Positions 1-11,563 of a stretch of 64,000 nucleotides of DNA are shown one piece after another. The position numbers and the translations under genes were made by a program. Under the pieces are notes generated by a model, which saw nothing but the letters and a program-made list of their open reading frames with translations, ran no database searches and was not told where the DNA came from. Location: the NCBI GenBank assembly GCA_031772625.1, contig CM062817.1, positions 888,818,184 to 888,882,183 on the forward strand, given 5' to 3'. Each line of letters opens with the position of its first letter. Positions within the stretch are counted from its first letter, which is position 1. Origin of the DNA: Pinus tabuliformis (taxonomy: Eukaryota > Streptophyta > Pinopsida > Pinales > Pinaceae).

Positions 1-8
1 AGAAGATA

Positions 9-992
9 ATGATGAAAGAATTACATGCCGTACCTACTACATCTTTACCTACAGCTATAGCTTCCCACAACATGGGAAGACCTCCAACCAACACGATCAA
101 TAAGATTGACCCAAATGACATCGCCTTGATTGGAGGAAGATCAAGGTCTCACACTCCCCCTTTTCTTCTCACTTATGAAATTTTCAATAAAAACGTGCAC
201 AATTGTTTGGTAGATTCTGGTGCTTCAACGAATATTTTACCCAGATCAATATGTGCCAAGTTGAATGTTCAACCACAAAAATCCACGGTGCGCATAGTTC
301 AGCTTGATCGATCTCAAGTCGAAGTGATTGGTGAACTTAATCAAGTGACCATAAGATTGTCGTCTAACCCGAAGGTATGTCAAGTTATTGGCATTCTAGT
401 AGCTGATATCCCTGAATTCTATGGTTTAATTCTTAGCAGGGATTGGTCCGAAAAACTTCATGGATACTTCTCAACCGACTGGTCGCACATGTGGTTACCC
501 TACAATGGTAAAACGAATCAAATAAAGGTTGAACGAGAGTTACACCAGAAGTACATAGTGACGAAATTGGAGGGAGAAAATGAAGCAATAGCATACAACA
601 GCAGTATCATAGGCAATTACTCGATAGATTCTTTCCTCGGCAATTTCAATGCTCATATCTCACCTTACTTAGAAAATTCAGTTTTGTCCCAAGTCGAAAT
701 TTTTTCCCAAACTGATAATTCAAAGTGTGTTAATTTTTTAGATAACCCTGTAAATACATATATGTTTTGGAAATTATATTTTGATGGCTCTAAATCTAAC
801 GAGGGAGCAGGAGCAGAATGCGTTCTGATTAGCCCAGACGGAAATAAGACCATGCTTACATGTAGACTTGAATTTGATTGCACAAACAATACAGCGGAAT
901 ACGAGGCCTTGGTGCAAGGCCTATACAAAGCAATCGGGTTGAACGTTAAGTACCTGCAAGTTTTCAGAGACTCTGAGATCGTCGTCAAATAG
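9..992 (+). pseudogene. Tat-like Ty3/Gypsy pol, part 1: aspartic protease and first half of plant-type RNase H (aRNH)
   Basis: The reading frame runs in from the left window edge, so the ATG at 9 is probably not the true start. Residues 68-73 read VDSGAS followed by TNILP, the retroviral-type aspartic protease active site that would mature Gag-Pol. From about residue 255 comes YFDGSKSNEGAG and later NTAEYEALVQG and RDSE, the Asp-Glu-Asp layout of the plant/archaeal type RNase H seen in dual-RNase-H Tat elements. The frame closes at a TAG (990-992), but the same frame continues open beyond it with the rest of this domain. The stop therefore looks like a CAG-to-TAG change within one ancestral ORF. 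The unusual point is that this RNase H lies before RT. Domain calls are firm; the lineage name is less so. Confidence 0.8.
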
Positions 993-1895
993 GTACGTAA
1001 CACCATACATTGCCTATCAGGTCATTTGAAACACTATCAATCTTTAGTACAAGATCTGACTGCACATTTCATAGCATTCAATATTTTGTCAATCCCAAGA
1101 CTTCAAAATGCGAGCGCAGACCTGTTAGCTAACGTAGCCTCTAGACTTATTCCCTCCGAAGATTTTAGTCCAGATAGATTCTCAATAGAATTAATCTTTA
1201 GACCATCCATCCTTGACAACATTACAAACTGGAGAGTATTTAATGACGATCCTAACATTGTAAATTTCCTCACTTCTGAAGGATCCTACTCAAATCAAAT
1301 AATTGACGAAGACCATCATGATCACCAAATACAACAAAATAGCACAGATAATGCTATACCTAAATCGGTGGTTAAGTTAGAAGACTTATATGATTTGAAA
1401 AGTCGGTTTAAAAGGTCTACCAATTCTAAACTCTACAGTTCGACTCTGAACTACGAATTAGTAAACCTAGGAACCGATGAGAAACCACAAAACGTTAATC
1501 TAGGCCACGGCCTAGCCCCTGAAGAAAAATTAGCGTATATCCGTCTTTTGAGGCAACACAAAAATGTTTTTGCCTGGAATTACGATGAGCTGAAGACATA
1601 CGACACTTCTATCATTCAACACACTATCCCTATGATTGACAATGAAAAACCTGTCCAGCAGAAACTCAGAAAAATCCACCCCAATTTAGAAAATCAGATA
1701 AAAACTGAGCTAAATAAGTTGTTGAGAGCCAGGATAATTTTCCCCGTCAGAAATTCCAAATGGGTATCCAATATGGTACCCGTTAGAAAAAAAACGGAGA
1801 TATTAGAATTTGTATCGATTTTCGGAATCTCAACAAAGCCTGTCAAAAAGACAATATTCCCCTCCCACCTATGGAGCAGATATTACAGGCAGTAG
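993..1895 (+). pseudogene. Tat-like pol, part 2: end of aRNH, linker and N-terminal RT
   Basis: This is in the same frame as the preceding protease/aRNH segment, separated by one TAG. The stretch QNASADLLANVAS completes the aRNH fold, with its last catalytic-type Asp in ADLLA. A linker follows, then the entry to reverse transcriptase: FAWNYDELKTYDTSIIQH, a basic run ending in LRKIHPNLENQI, and SKWVSNMVPVRKK. The frame breaks inside a run of eight A near 1786-1795. RT sequence (KNGDIRICIDFRNLNKA, SFLDGFSGYNQ) continues in another frame to about 1985, where a second shift occurs. Residues after about 1795 of this frame are therefore out of register. It is a decayed retrotransposon gene. Confidence 0.75.
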
Positions 1896-1995
1896 CAGGC
1901 TCAGAATTAATGTCTTTTTTGGATGGATTTTCAGGATACAATCAAGTGCTGGTACATCCCGATGGTCAGTTAAAAACCACATTCCAAACTATTGG

Positions 1996-2463
1996 GGCAT
2001 ATACGCATATCAGAAGATGCCATTTGGTCTGATCAATGCCGGCGCTACCTTTCAGAGAGCCATGGACATCGCATTTAAAGGTTTAGTCAATAAATCTGTA
2101 GTGATTTACCTGGATGATATAATAGTGTACTCCAAGAAGCGAAGCAACCATCTCAAAGACTTGAAACAAATCTTTCAACGATGTTTAAGGTATGGGATTT
2201 CACTTAACCCAAAGAAATCTTTTTTCGCATTAAGTGAAGGAAAATTGCTAGGATTCATAGTGTCAAAATCTGGTATTCACATTGAACCTGACAGAATCAA
2301 AGAAATTTCCGAAATATCCATGCCTCATAACAAAAAAGCCATGCAATCTTTCCTTGGTCAAATCAATTTTGTGAAGAGATTTGTCCCAGACTTCTCACGT
2401 ATTGTTTCTCCTTTGCAAAATATGATTAAAAAGAATTCAAATTTTAAATTGGGGTCAAGATGA
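1996..2463 (+). pseudogene. Tat-like pol, part 3: RT palm and thumb with YLDD
   Basis: After the second frameshift the RT palm continues with YAYQKMPFGLINAGATFQRA, then VIYLDDIIVYSKK, which carries the catalytic Asp pair, and LGFIVSKSGIHIEPDRI in the thumb/connection. QSFLGQINFVKRFVPDFSRI marks the RT to RNase H junction. An upstream ATG at 1810 keeps this frame open, but the residues before about 1996 are not RT-like and are a frame shadow. A further frame change near 2463-2480 separates it from the Gypsy RNase H. RT would copy element RNA into cDNA in cytoplasmic particles; here the gene is broken. Confidence 0.8.
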
Positions 2464-2479
2464 GCATGAAGCATTCAAC

Positions 2480-3157
2480 TTGATCAAACAAGCTATCATT
2501 AACGCTCCATCTTTAGCGACCCCAAATTTTTCAGAATCTTTTATCTTATACACATTTGCCTCAGAGAAATCTTATGCCGTGATTCTAACTCAAGCAAATC
2601 AAGAGAAGGCGGAAGCTCCAATCGCATTCTTTAGCCCGAACTTAAAAGGTGCTGAACTCAACTATTCAGATGTGGAGAAACAGGCATATGCTGTTTTCAA
2701 AGCAATCAAGTATTTCAGATCTTTCTTACTTAAAGCCCATACCAAAGTCATAGTACCATTTCCAGCGGTAAGAAACCTTCTGATACAGAAGGATGTGGGC
2801 GAAAAAAGAGCAAATTGGATCACCGCTTTACAAGAATATGATCTTGAGATCAAACCAGCAAACATTGTAAGAGGTCAAGGCTTTTGCAAAATGTTGGCTG
2901 GAGCATCGCAAATTCCTGAGAACTCATCTGAAGAGGTACATATGTATGAGGTAAGCCTAAACGACGCAGAATCATTATATGCTAACACCATTTATTATTT
3001 AGATAATCTTCGGCGAAATCACATAACCAATCTTTTGTCGACGCGTTTCGAACCAACCAGTGTGGTTCATCGTCAGGACAAGTTGAAGAACCAATCCGGC
3101 TTAGCTTGCTTAAATAAAGTGTGCAGAGACTCCAACAGCTATATTGCCAACGGCTAA
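2480..3157 (+). pseudogene. Tat-like pol, part 4: Gypsy RNase H (catalytically degenerate)
   Basis: It begins with the RT-RNase H connection (NAPSLATPNFSESFILYTFA) and continues through the Gypsy RNase H fold: SYAVILTQANQ, PIAFFSPNLKGAELNYSDVE, KAIKYFRSFLL. The first catalytic Asp of the family (xTDAS) is Phe here (YTFAS), and the Asp of the family's TDH motif is missing (VPFPAV); only the Glu in DVEKQ remains. Loss of the Gypsy RNase H active site beside a conserved second RNase H is the pattern described for dual-RNase-H elements, where this domain becomes a tether. The last third drifts into poorly conserved linker before the integrase. Confidence 0.75.
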
Positions 3158-3255
3158 TTTTGACCTAATGACCCTAGTCAAACCACTAATATTCTTGTTA
3201 TATTTAATTATTATTATTCTTAGAAAAAAAAAGCTAAATCAGGTAAACAATACAC

Positions 3256-4461
3256 TTGGATCACACCAAGAAAAGAGCTCTGAGATTGAAAGCTAAACAA
3301 TACCAGCTCATAAATGATGTTCTATTTAAAAGGAATTACGATTCTGTGCTTCTTAGGTGTCTTGAGAAAACTGAAGCCGAAAAGGTTTTGCAGGAACTCC
3401 ACGATGGACCAGCAGGCGGACACTATGCTGGAGACGCTACTGCACATAAAATCTTACGTGCAGGATATTATTGGTCCACGCTGTTCAAAGACTCACACAG
3501 TTACGTGAGGAAATGCCAAGTCTGCCAGATTGCTGCAGGGAAACAAAAGAAACCGTCCATGCCACTACAACCGGTTAACATCGAGCAACCATTCAGTCAA
3601 TGGGGCTTGGACATAATAGGTGAGATCGTTCCTCACTCTTTTAAGCAGCATAGGTACATCCTCACGGCAACAGATTATTTTACTAAATGGGTAGAAGCAG
3701 TTCCTCTCAAGACAGCTAATTCTAAAAACATTATTGAATTCATAGATCAATTTATAATCACTAGGTTTGGATTGCCAACGGCCTTAATGTTTGCTAATGC
3801 TTCATACTTTTCTGGAAATACAATGACTGAGTTTGCACTTAAAAGAGGGTTCAAACTGAAATATTCAGACAACTACTATCCGCAAGGTAATGGATTGGCT
3901 GAATCAACAAACAAAAACCTAATCAGGATTATTAAAAGAACAGTCGACCAAAACCAAAAGAATTGGCACAAAGCATTGGTAAATGCTTTATGGGCAGATA
4001 GAATAACGAAGAAAGCTTCAATCGACACTTCTCCCTTTAATTTAGTTTATGGGAAAGAAGTGGTTCTTCAAACTCACTTAGTCATTCCCTCTTTGTCTTT
4101 AGTACAACACATCGATGAGGTATCTACCTCCTCTATACAACTAAGACAAATGGAAATAATAAAATTAGAAGAACAACGAGAACAAGCTAAGAAAACCCAT
4201 GCCCATCATCAAGCGCTGATAAAATCCTCTTTTGACTCAAGCATATTGACCAGAAAAAACTTTCAGATGGGAGATTTAGTTTTGAAATGGGATAAGGCTC
4301 ATGAAGAAAAGGGCAAACATTCGAAATTTCAGAAGCTGTGGCTTGGTCCTTTTCAGATTGTAGAAGTCATAGGCCCATCGACGTTTGTGTTGCAGGATTT
4401 GGCAGGTAGAAGAGATTCTTTGCCTATTAATGGACAGATTCTTAAAATGTATTTTCCATAG
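3256..4461 (+). pseudogene. Tat-like integrase (401 aa, catalytic Asp replaced)
   Basis: This is the longest intact frame of the first element. The zinc-binding HHCC region is visible (HDGPAGGHYAGDATAHKI, then CQVCQ). The core starts at QWGLDIIGEI (first catalytic Asp) and ends at GLAESTNKNL (Glu). The middle catalytic Asp, normally in a xFDNxSYF-like context, is Ala in MFANASYFSG, so strand transfer should be dead. The C-terminal half has the usual basic/coiled linker (EIIKLEEQREQAKKTHAHHQ) and the GPFQIVEVIGPSTF module. No chromodomain follows. The frame is open, suggesting recent decay or chance. It is separated by about 100 bp of AT-rich sequence from the RNase H frame. Confidence 0.85.
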
Positions 4462-5679
4462 AAGATCACTCTTCTATTTTTGTAGGATAGTTTTAGTTTT
4501 TATTTTGTTTTTCTCTTTCTTATAAATAAAACCAGTTGTAGATGGTCACTAAAAGGGTTCATGAAAAAGACACCAATTCTCTATCAAGTTTTGAGCTTTT
4601 CGCTTGTACAAGTAGCAAAACTTTTTGAAAAATATAATTTTTATTATTGACAGGTAGAGTTAACTTTAGCCTAGACATGATGCTAGTTTCAACTTAAAAA
4701 CTTTGATGAAAGCAACCTTTGGTAAGAAATTGTTTTATATCAGCACAATGAAAGGCATCAATAATAAAATAAATATTCTCTGTAAAGCTGCTGTTTTCAA
4801 ACTCTATTATTGTTGTCCAGAGCTTTCTTAAGGAAAAACAATGACTTCCTCCCTACTAAAGGAAATCGCAGCATTCAGAGGAACAATCCGAGAAAACACT
4901 ATATCTCAAAGAATAAGAGGTCTCATCACGAGCCGGCTTATCATGATCACAGGTATTATAACTTGCTAACTTTGCCAATACTGTATACCAAAACAGGGCA
5001 ACGACTCAAGATTGTTGCAATCAAAAGACAAGGGGTCTCATCACGAGCCAGCTTGTTCAGCAAAAGTGTAAATCGAGTGAATGACTGTGTCATAATTTGG
5101 CCACCAAACCAAGACATTGTTCTTTAGAGAATAAAAAAGGAAAAAGTGTCAAAAAGGGTTTTTCTCTGAAATGTTGTAAATAACCTCAAGCAGGATAAAG
5201 GATCATTGCTGGATAACAGGTAACCCTGTCGAGGCTATGGACACTTGCGGGCAATAGAGGCTCTACCTACGACAAATGAGCATATTTTAAAATCTAGCAC
5301 GCAGAGAAGACCTTATTTTATCTTTAAAAAAGACCGAGTAATGTCTGGTGTGAATACAAGAACTAAGCCTGAGGAAGCAAACAATTGGAATATGAAAAGG
5401 TTGAGACAAAGTATCATTGATAGGATAAGGAGTAATGTACTCTATCTGTCCATAACAAAATTTAGACATATGAAAATTTTTCTGCTTCGGAAGTGGAAAT
5501 TCAATAGAAAAACAGAGATAACTGGTTCTTCACAGTGAATCGCCATTGTTGTGGTCACCAACAACCCCCCTCTTTGTTTGGTATTAGCAATAACACCAAG
5601 CAAATGGGGACCCTTAACAAAAAATCCAAAAAATCATTTTATCAAATTTTTTTTTATTTTAACTCCCTAACGCTGTATC

Positions 5680-6000
5680 GCATCGCGAAGAGAGAGTGAA
5701 GCGTTTTCCCATGCGCATAAATAAGCTGCGAAGGAGTGACGCGAAATTCATCGCGTCGCATATATTGAAAAGCGCTCTTGAAATGAAAAATTAAGGAATC
5801 TCCGACGGCCGACATGCGACGTCGCATATCGCAACATCGCATAAGCAGCACACAGTGATTGGATGATTAAGCGCGATCTGCGATCTTGCGATCTGCGATG
5901 AATGCGACCATCAATTCCTGCGATGACACATCTTGACATCGCAATCCTCGATACTGCGATGCGAATCGCAGAAATCACTCATCGCAAAATTTCCTCGACA
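5680..6000. repeat. GCGAT/ATCGC short-motif island
   Basis: About 320 bp contain roughly twenty copies of TGCGA/TCGCA or close variants on both strands, for example ATCTGCGATCTTGCGATCTG near 5874. CpG density is far above the neighbouring sequence, where CpG is rare. It lies in the presumed LTR of the Tat-like element, about where a promoter/R region would be. No coding potential is evident. Confidence 0.6.
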
Positions 6001-7579
6001 TAGTGTTCAAGGAAAGCTGTCAGTAGATCAAAATTGGGCGCACGTCTTAAGAGAAATAAATGATTGTATGCCAAAGTATCCAAGAAGGATTGTGTTGTGT
6101 TTTTCGAAGAGTCAAGTCATTATGAGTGTCATGATTATGCATTCATTAGAACTTAAAGCTTTCGTATCAATCTTTTCATCATTACTCTTTTCCTTTGCGT
6201 AAACTGTAAGGCAACAACTAATATAAATCAATGTGCAAGAAACATCTAAGGAAAAGGGGAAAGCGTCAATACTCGGAGAAAAGAGAAGAGATGCCTTCGC
6301 AAACGGATGCCGCATGCAGCAGGACCGCAGATTCCAGAGTATCACTCAACAGATACTAATGGAAATAGACTATCCAAGACTCAGAGTCAAAGGCGCACAA
6401 AAGCAACATGTTTACAAAAGATCCTGAAGCTCAGATTGGGTAAAGCAAAAAGAAAAACGCTAAAGAGGGAAGACGCTCCAGAAAAGCCTGGAACAAAGAA
6501 CGGAAGCAATTTTCAATACGGAAAATTGTTCAGAGAGAAAAGTCCCTAACTTATTGAGTCATTCGCACGGTTGGAAACTGAAATAGCAACAACACAATCA
6601 GTTTGAAAGAAATTTGGGTTATACCAAGTATACACACAACGAATACACCAAGCCAGAGGAAGATTTTCGAAAATATCTTCTAGTTTGTCAGAAAGCGGTG
6701 CCAGCTCTTGTTATTTCTATTTTCATCGCTCGAACGAAAGGAGAAGACAACCAGCCGACTCTTCCTAGGCGAACGTTGCATTGCTTACAGCACTAAGGAG
6801 CAAATACAGAAACGGTTAGAAATTAGATTCAATTTTTAGAAATAAATTTGCTTTAGTAGAAGGGCGGTCATTTGAAGCCGTGTCCTAAATTTATGTAATT
6901 AAGATTAATTAGTTAGTAGTATTTAACCCTTCTCATGGCATTTGGAGAAGGGTCCGGAAATTTGTCAAAAAACTTGTCCTCAGAACATGCACTTTTGCAC
7001 CCTCGGAGGGGGTTTTTGATGAATGGATGGATCGAGATTTATCAATGTTTGCATTTAATGTCTGCTACTGATGTTGCACTTTTGTACTCTTAGTAGATGT
7101 TAGAACAAGTAGAGATAAATCGTTATTGCTTGAAGCTTATGAGTGAAATCAGTCATAAATGGTACTTTTATCTCTTGACCAATTTCTGCTTATATTCTTA
7201 GAGTGATATGTAGTTTTAGTTGTTTATATGTTAATGTATGAATGTGTGGGTTACCATTTGGCACTTCTGTACGGTGGAGTCATTTATTTGTGCTTGACAT
7301 ATGAATAACTTATTATGCGATATGTTGTTCACAACTGTTTTGCCTAACTTTTTATGCAAAGTGGTTTATCTTAATTGATTTCTATTCTTATGATAGCTGA
7401 ATGATCTTTATTACCAGTTATTGTTCGAAATCTTTTTAGATCGCATAATAGAAGAAATACACCCCGGGTTAGCATAGATTAGATGTGTTGTTTCTTATTA
7501 GATTACAATAGCATAGAGTTAGTTTAGAAGTTTGAATTAAATTAGCTTAAAATACCCCTAGATCAGCATCATCCAACTC

Positions 7580-7602
7580 TACACACACACACACACACAC
7601 CC
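7580..7602. repeat. (AC)n microsatellite
   Basis: An uninterrupted AC/CA dinucleotide run of about 22 bp, followed by CCCTTAG. Simple sequence inside the putative LTR end. Confidence 0.9.
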
Positions 7603-7733
7603 CTTAGATTGGGAAACTGGTCCCATTATCCCCAGTCGGACCCGCTATACCAAACGGATAAGGAGTTGCCAACCAAGGTCCGGACCGGGTGGGTATCCCC
7701 CTTGTTGTCGACCCGATTTTCGGGGCCTCAACA

Positions 7734-8394
7734 ATGTATTACAACAAGTGAATTAGTTCAGGTGTTAAACACAGGGTAAAGCAACATGCATTACAAGTGT
7801 TCAAGAGTAGTCTTACAACAGTTACAATACATGTCTGAAAACGTGCTAGCCTATTAGCAAGCTTCTGAATTAAGCGGAATTTCCAAGACACATCATTACA
7901 CCATACATCACTAATCCCGTATGAGGGGCGTTGGATCCACTACTTACTCCTCAAAGAAAATATTACATACTCTCAAGGCTATGTGGGAGGAGCTGAGGTG
8001 AAAAGTCCTTTGCTTGTACAAATGAGGTGGTATTTATAGCCAAGGGTGAAACTGACTCATTGTTTTAATTTTGTGACTTTTTGTACAACAAGTGTGTCTC
8101 TTGGACTTCCATGTTACATTACATTAATTGATAGTATGGCCCACAATAGAGATGTGGATGACATGACTCATGATATGACTCGACATGATAGTGCTGGTAC
8201 ATTCATGCTGCTACTCGTGTGCATGTCAAGCTGCAGTACTGCTGGGTGATGGATATCCTCATGGTGTGTCACAGATTCACTTCCGCATGGAAAAGTGTGT
8301 GGAGTCTTCGATGGTCATTGGTTCGATTGATGTTGCATTCACACATTTCTGCTTGCTTGTATGTTAGTAAGCTTGACAGGTTCATCTGTTCGCG
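7734..8394 (-). mobile_element. LTR-like non-coding block with minus-strand TATA box
   Basis: No gene seen. On the minus strand GGCTATAAATACC (TATA at 8031-8039) lies about 300 bp from the block's left edge, which is how an LTR promoter sits relative to the R-U5 end. Just left of the block, on the minus strand at about 7665-7680, TTGGTTGGCAACTCC resembles the leader/primer-site region of Tat-type elements. This suggests a minus-oriented LTR fragment abutting the first element. No paired copy is present to confirm it. Confidence 0.3.
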
Positions 8395-8560
8395 AAAGGT
8401 GCATGTTCATATGTTCGTGAACACATCTTGCATGTTTTCTTGTCCATCCATCCATGAACATATCTTTGCATGATCATCCATTCGTGAGCATATCTCTTTG
8501 CATGCATCGTTTGTTCATCCATTGGTGAACCTGTCCTTCTGCATGTGCTACCTTTGTTCA
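8395..8560. repeat. Degenerate ~40-bp tandem repeat (CATCCATTCGTGAACATATC)
   Basis: Four imperfect copies of a unit containing CATCCATTCGTGAAC and CATATCTTTGCATG succeed each other (around 8400, 8445, 8475 and 8515). There is no reading frame conserved across copies. It probably belongs to the same decayed LTR/UTR as the flanking DNA. Confidence 0.6.
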
Positions 8561-8879
8561 TCCCATCCATCGTTGCAAGATGTTTGTTTGTGTACTTATG
8601 TTAGTAGTCACTCATGATGAGATGACATTAAATCCATAAACCTCCTAGTCTACCATGATGCATGATCATTTTGGATGCGGGTGACGGAGAGAGGTGACAA
8701 GGTTGCGAGGAGGGATGGAGGCTCTAGGAACTGTTGATGAAAACTGCGCAGGAGTCACTAGGTGATGAAGATGGGCAATCCGGATTGGCAGTGACTATCC
8801 GCGGGGTTTGGCTCAGCTGGAGGACAAAACTGTGCAGTTTTTTAGAGGAACAGTCCGAGCTGTGGAAACGTTGGGCAGG

Positions 8880-9470
8880 AAAAATCTGTGCAATTTCCAA
8901 AACAAGTGGGCAGTGGGAGCTTGGCAGCAAAAACTGTGCAATTCTTGAGGGGAAATGGTAGTCAATTGTTGGGTCACTAGCAGCAAAAACTACACAATTC
9001 CTGAGGGGAACTAACAGTCAACTATTGGGAGCTTGGCAGCAAAAACTGCGCAATTCCTGGAGGGAACTGGCAGTCAGTTGTTGGAGCTTGGCAGCAAAAA
9101 CTACGCAATTCCTAGAGGGTACTCTCAGTCGACTACCAGGAGCTATTGGTGGGAAAAACTACGTTGATGCTGGGAGGCTAGCCTGCTGGTCACCTCTGCA
9201 TAGTTTTTGAGCTGAGCGGACTACTGGGCAGCAGAGGACTTGCTCATGAAAACTGCGTAATTTTCTGGGTGAGAAGCCAGCCGATTGTTGGTAGGGATGG
9301 CTGGAAAAATTGCACAATTATCTGAGGGAGACAGGGACGAGAACTGGGTGTCTGTCTGGCCTATCTGCGCAATTTTTTCAATCAATGGAGTAGGCAATGT
9401 CTACAGCCTCTGCGCAATTTTTGAGGGGAGTCAGTCTCGGGGTGGCTGTCAGGTCAAACTCTCTAGTTGA
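8880..9470. repeat. ~57-bp tandem repeat array (GCAGCAAAAACTGCGCAATT)
   Basis: From about 8918 to 9150 a unit of about 57 bp recurs at least four times with a few mismatches: GGAGCTTGGCAGCAAAAACT, GCGCAATTCCTGAGGGGAAC, then an AGTCAACT-rich tail. More diverged copies (AACTGCGTAATTTTCTGGG, CTGCGCAATTTTTGAGGGG) extend to about 9430. The short ORFs in the array are a consequence of periodicity, not genes. Confidence 0.75.
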
Positions 9471-11563
9471 CCAGCATGAAGGTTGATTGATTTTCTTGTG
9501 GACATCACAACTTGAAATGGCTTTCTTGATGCTTCTGCACTATTTTGTGTGACAGTCGATCGAGTCGATGATGAGGTGATTTTCCGGCTGTCAAAGGGGA
9601 ATCTGGTCATCAGAACTTCAACAAAGTGACTAAGTGTGTGAATGAGTGAAAGATGCATACGTGATCTTGCAAACACACACTTACATGACTTGATGACGAG
9701 ACGACTCAAACCATCCAGACACACATGCTCAACATGACTGACCGACAGTGTAAGCAACAAACACAACACTTGTGATTGATCGTTGGTCGACCATGATGAC
9801 GCTTGCACGACATTGAATGTGACTCCATATGTGAGTGCAACAGGTGTTTTCATAGTGAACACAACAAGTATACACGAAGTGAAGACTTTGAGTATAACCA
9901 GAACATGGTCTCAAGCATGAATTTGACATCAACATGAAAAAACTTGGGTGAAATGATCAAGCAAGGTGGGTGCAAAGACTCACACAAACTCACAGATTGA
10001 GCCCGAGTGTGTGAAGTAATCAAGTGAAACTCTCAAGGGTGGCTCTGTAATTGGGTGCAAGTAAAAATTTTAGAGGGTGGTTGTAGCTGCTGCAACACAT
10101 CCAAATTTCAAAGCCTAATTTTACTTTCCATACTATTGTCGCAAGTATTAAGAGTCATCAAATGTGGTTTCCTTAAGTATTCTTGTCCCATTTTGAAGAA
10201 AATCAAAGTGTCGTCTTTTAGCATAGGCAAGCGTCGCACATCACACATATGTGGTTTTGGTTTGTTTCAAGGGATAATATTTTTGTTAATGAGTTATGAT
10301 TATCATGTCGACATGTATCACACTCATTTCCAAAGTTTCAAGCACTGTCACACAAGTGTCGTCATTGTCATCGCAAAGTGTATCTTTACTATCACACTTG
10401 GGGTTAACCGTCAGAATGTCATCGCATTAAGGAAAGTACATTGTTATGTGTTCTAGGTGATCTATGTTGTGTCGTTAAGTGTTCTAAGTGTGTGATCATA
10501 CTCAAGCCTTACACCTCTTCACTTTGCCCTCACTGATCCCACACTTAGTCAAATCTAGAAAATTTCCTGACCGAGAAACCTAACACCACTTAGCCTTCAA
10601 GGAATGTGAAATGTGTAGTATCAACACTCAAGCCTCACCCTTGCCTCTTGGATTTTTGTAATGCATAGTCCCTACCTCCAAGAACTGCGCATTACATAAC
10701 CATATTGCTTAGTCCAAACCCTTGAGCTCTAGAACTATGCAATCCATACCTTCAGCCAGTCTCCTCTACACACTACATAGTCTCAAGCATCAAGCCTCAA
10801 CTTTGAGCTCTTGAAATGTGAAACTACATAATCCCTTGGCCTCAGTCTCTTTAAAATTGTGCAGTGAGAAACCTAAAATGTCAAACCCTTAGCCTAATCT
10901 CTTGAGTCCCTTAACTGTGTAATTGAAAATCCATGCCCAACCTAAATTGTGCATTGTGTAATCTCAAGGCTCAGTCTTGGCCCTTGACCTCCTTAGCTAC
11001 GTAACTGCACAATCCCTTAATCTGTCTTCCAACCTTCCACCCGGTTCCATCTCAGTCAGTGGTTACCATGACGCATGTTCGACTAGGTTTTTATCAGACT
11101 TATGTTGTCTTGTCATGAGTGGATTTCAATTTCAGGTATTCTATCATGTTAAGAAAAGATGATGATGAAGGAGATGCAGAGGAAGACCCTACTAGATGAC
11201 ACCTTTGAAGATGCAAAAAAATTGATCAATTAAGAGGGACAAAGGGACATCATATTGTGACATCAGCTAAAGATCAAGTTCACATTAAAGACTCATGATC
11301 TTCAAGCCACGTGGAGGATGAAGAAGAAGCTTATGTTCCATCTTTCAAGAAGACACAAATGAAGCAATAAAAAAGAGTGGATTGACATTTCCATGTCATC
11401 ATGAAGTTCATGTCATCATTTTCATGTCATGAGTCATCACGTGTCACATCATTTTGTGGATTATGTAAACTCAATATTCGAGAAATGTAATGTAAATTAG
11501 AAGTCTAAGAGTCATCTATCTAATGTGAAAAGTCATGTAGGAAGTCAAAAGGTCATGAAGAAG
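9471..11563. other. Non-coding, repeat-rich interval (2.1 kb)
   Basis: I see no gene. Between about 10600 and 11000 the phrases AACTGCGCATTACATAA, AACTATGCAATCCATACC and AACTGCACAATCCCTTA recur roughly every 60-90 bp. They echo the unit of the 8.9-9.4 kb array, suggesting one large decayed repeat family. Between 11380 and 11600 GTCATGAAG/AAGTCAAA-type words repeat irregularly. The right end probably holds the 3' UTR/LTR remains of the minus-strand chromovirus, but I could not match it to that element's other LTR at 27819. Confidence 0.45.

Larger units (their letters stand above)
4462..7733 (+). mobile_element. 3' untranslated region and probable 3' LTR of the Tat-like element (no gene)
   Basis: There is no convincing coding sequence downstream of the integrase; the small open frames here show no family motifs. 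The block ends with TCGGGGCCTCAACA at 7733, and a TGTTG start occurs at 5549, so an LTR of about 2.2 kb (5549-7733) is possible. No second copy is in the window (the 5' LTR would be left of position 1), so both ends are guesses. A plus-strand TATA-like CATAAATAA lies near 5715. Within it are a CpG-rich GCGAT island and a CA microsatellite, listed separately. Confidence 0.35.

Noticed and set aside
8880..9470. CRISPR-like array
   Set aside because: Repeat and spacer are equally degenerate, unit length is constant with no unique spacers, and the context is a plant retrotransposon.
9449..9862. 137-codon minus frame and other ORFs of 60-140 codons around 8-10.5 kb
   Set aside because: They start or end in tandem repeats, have no motifs and no partner frames. 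I treat the interval as non-coding.
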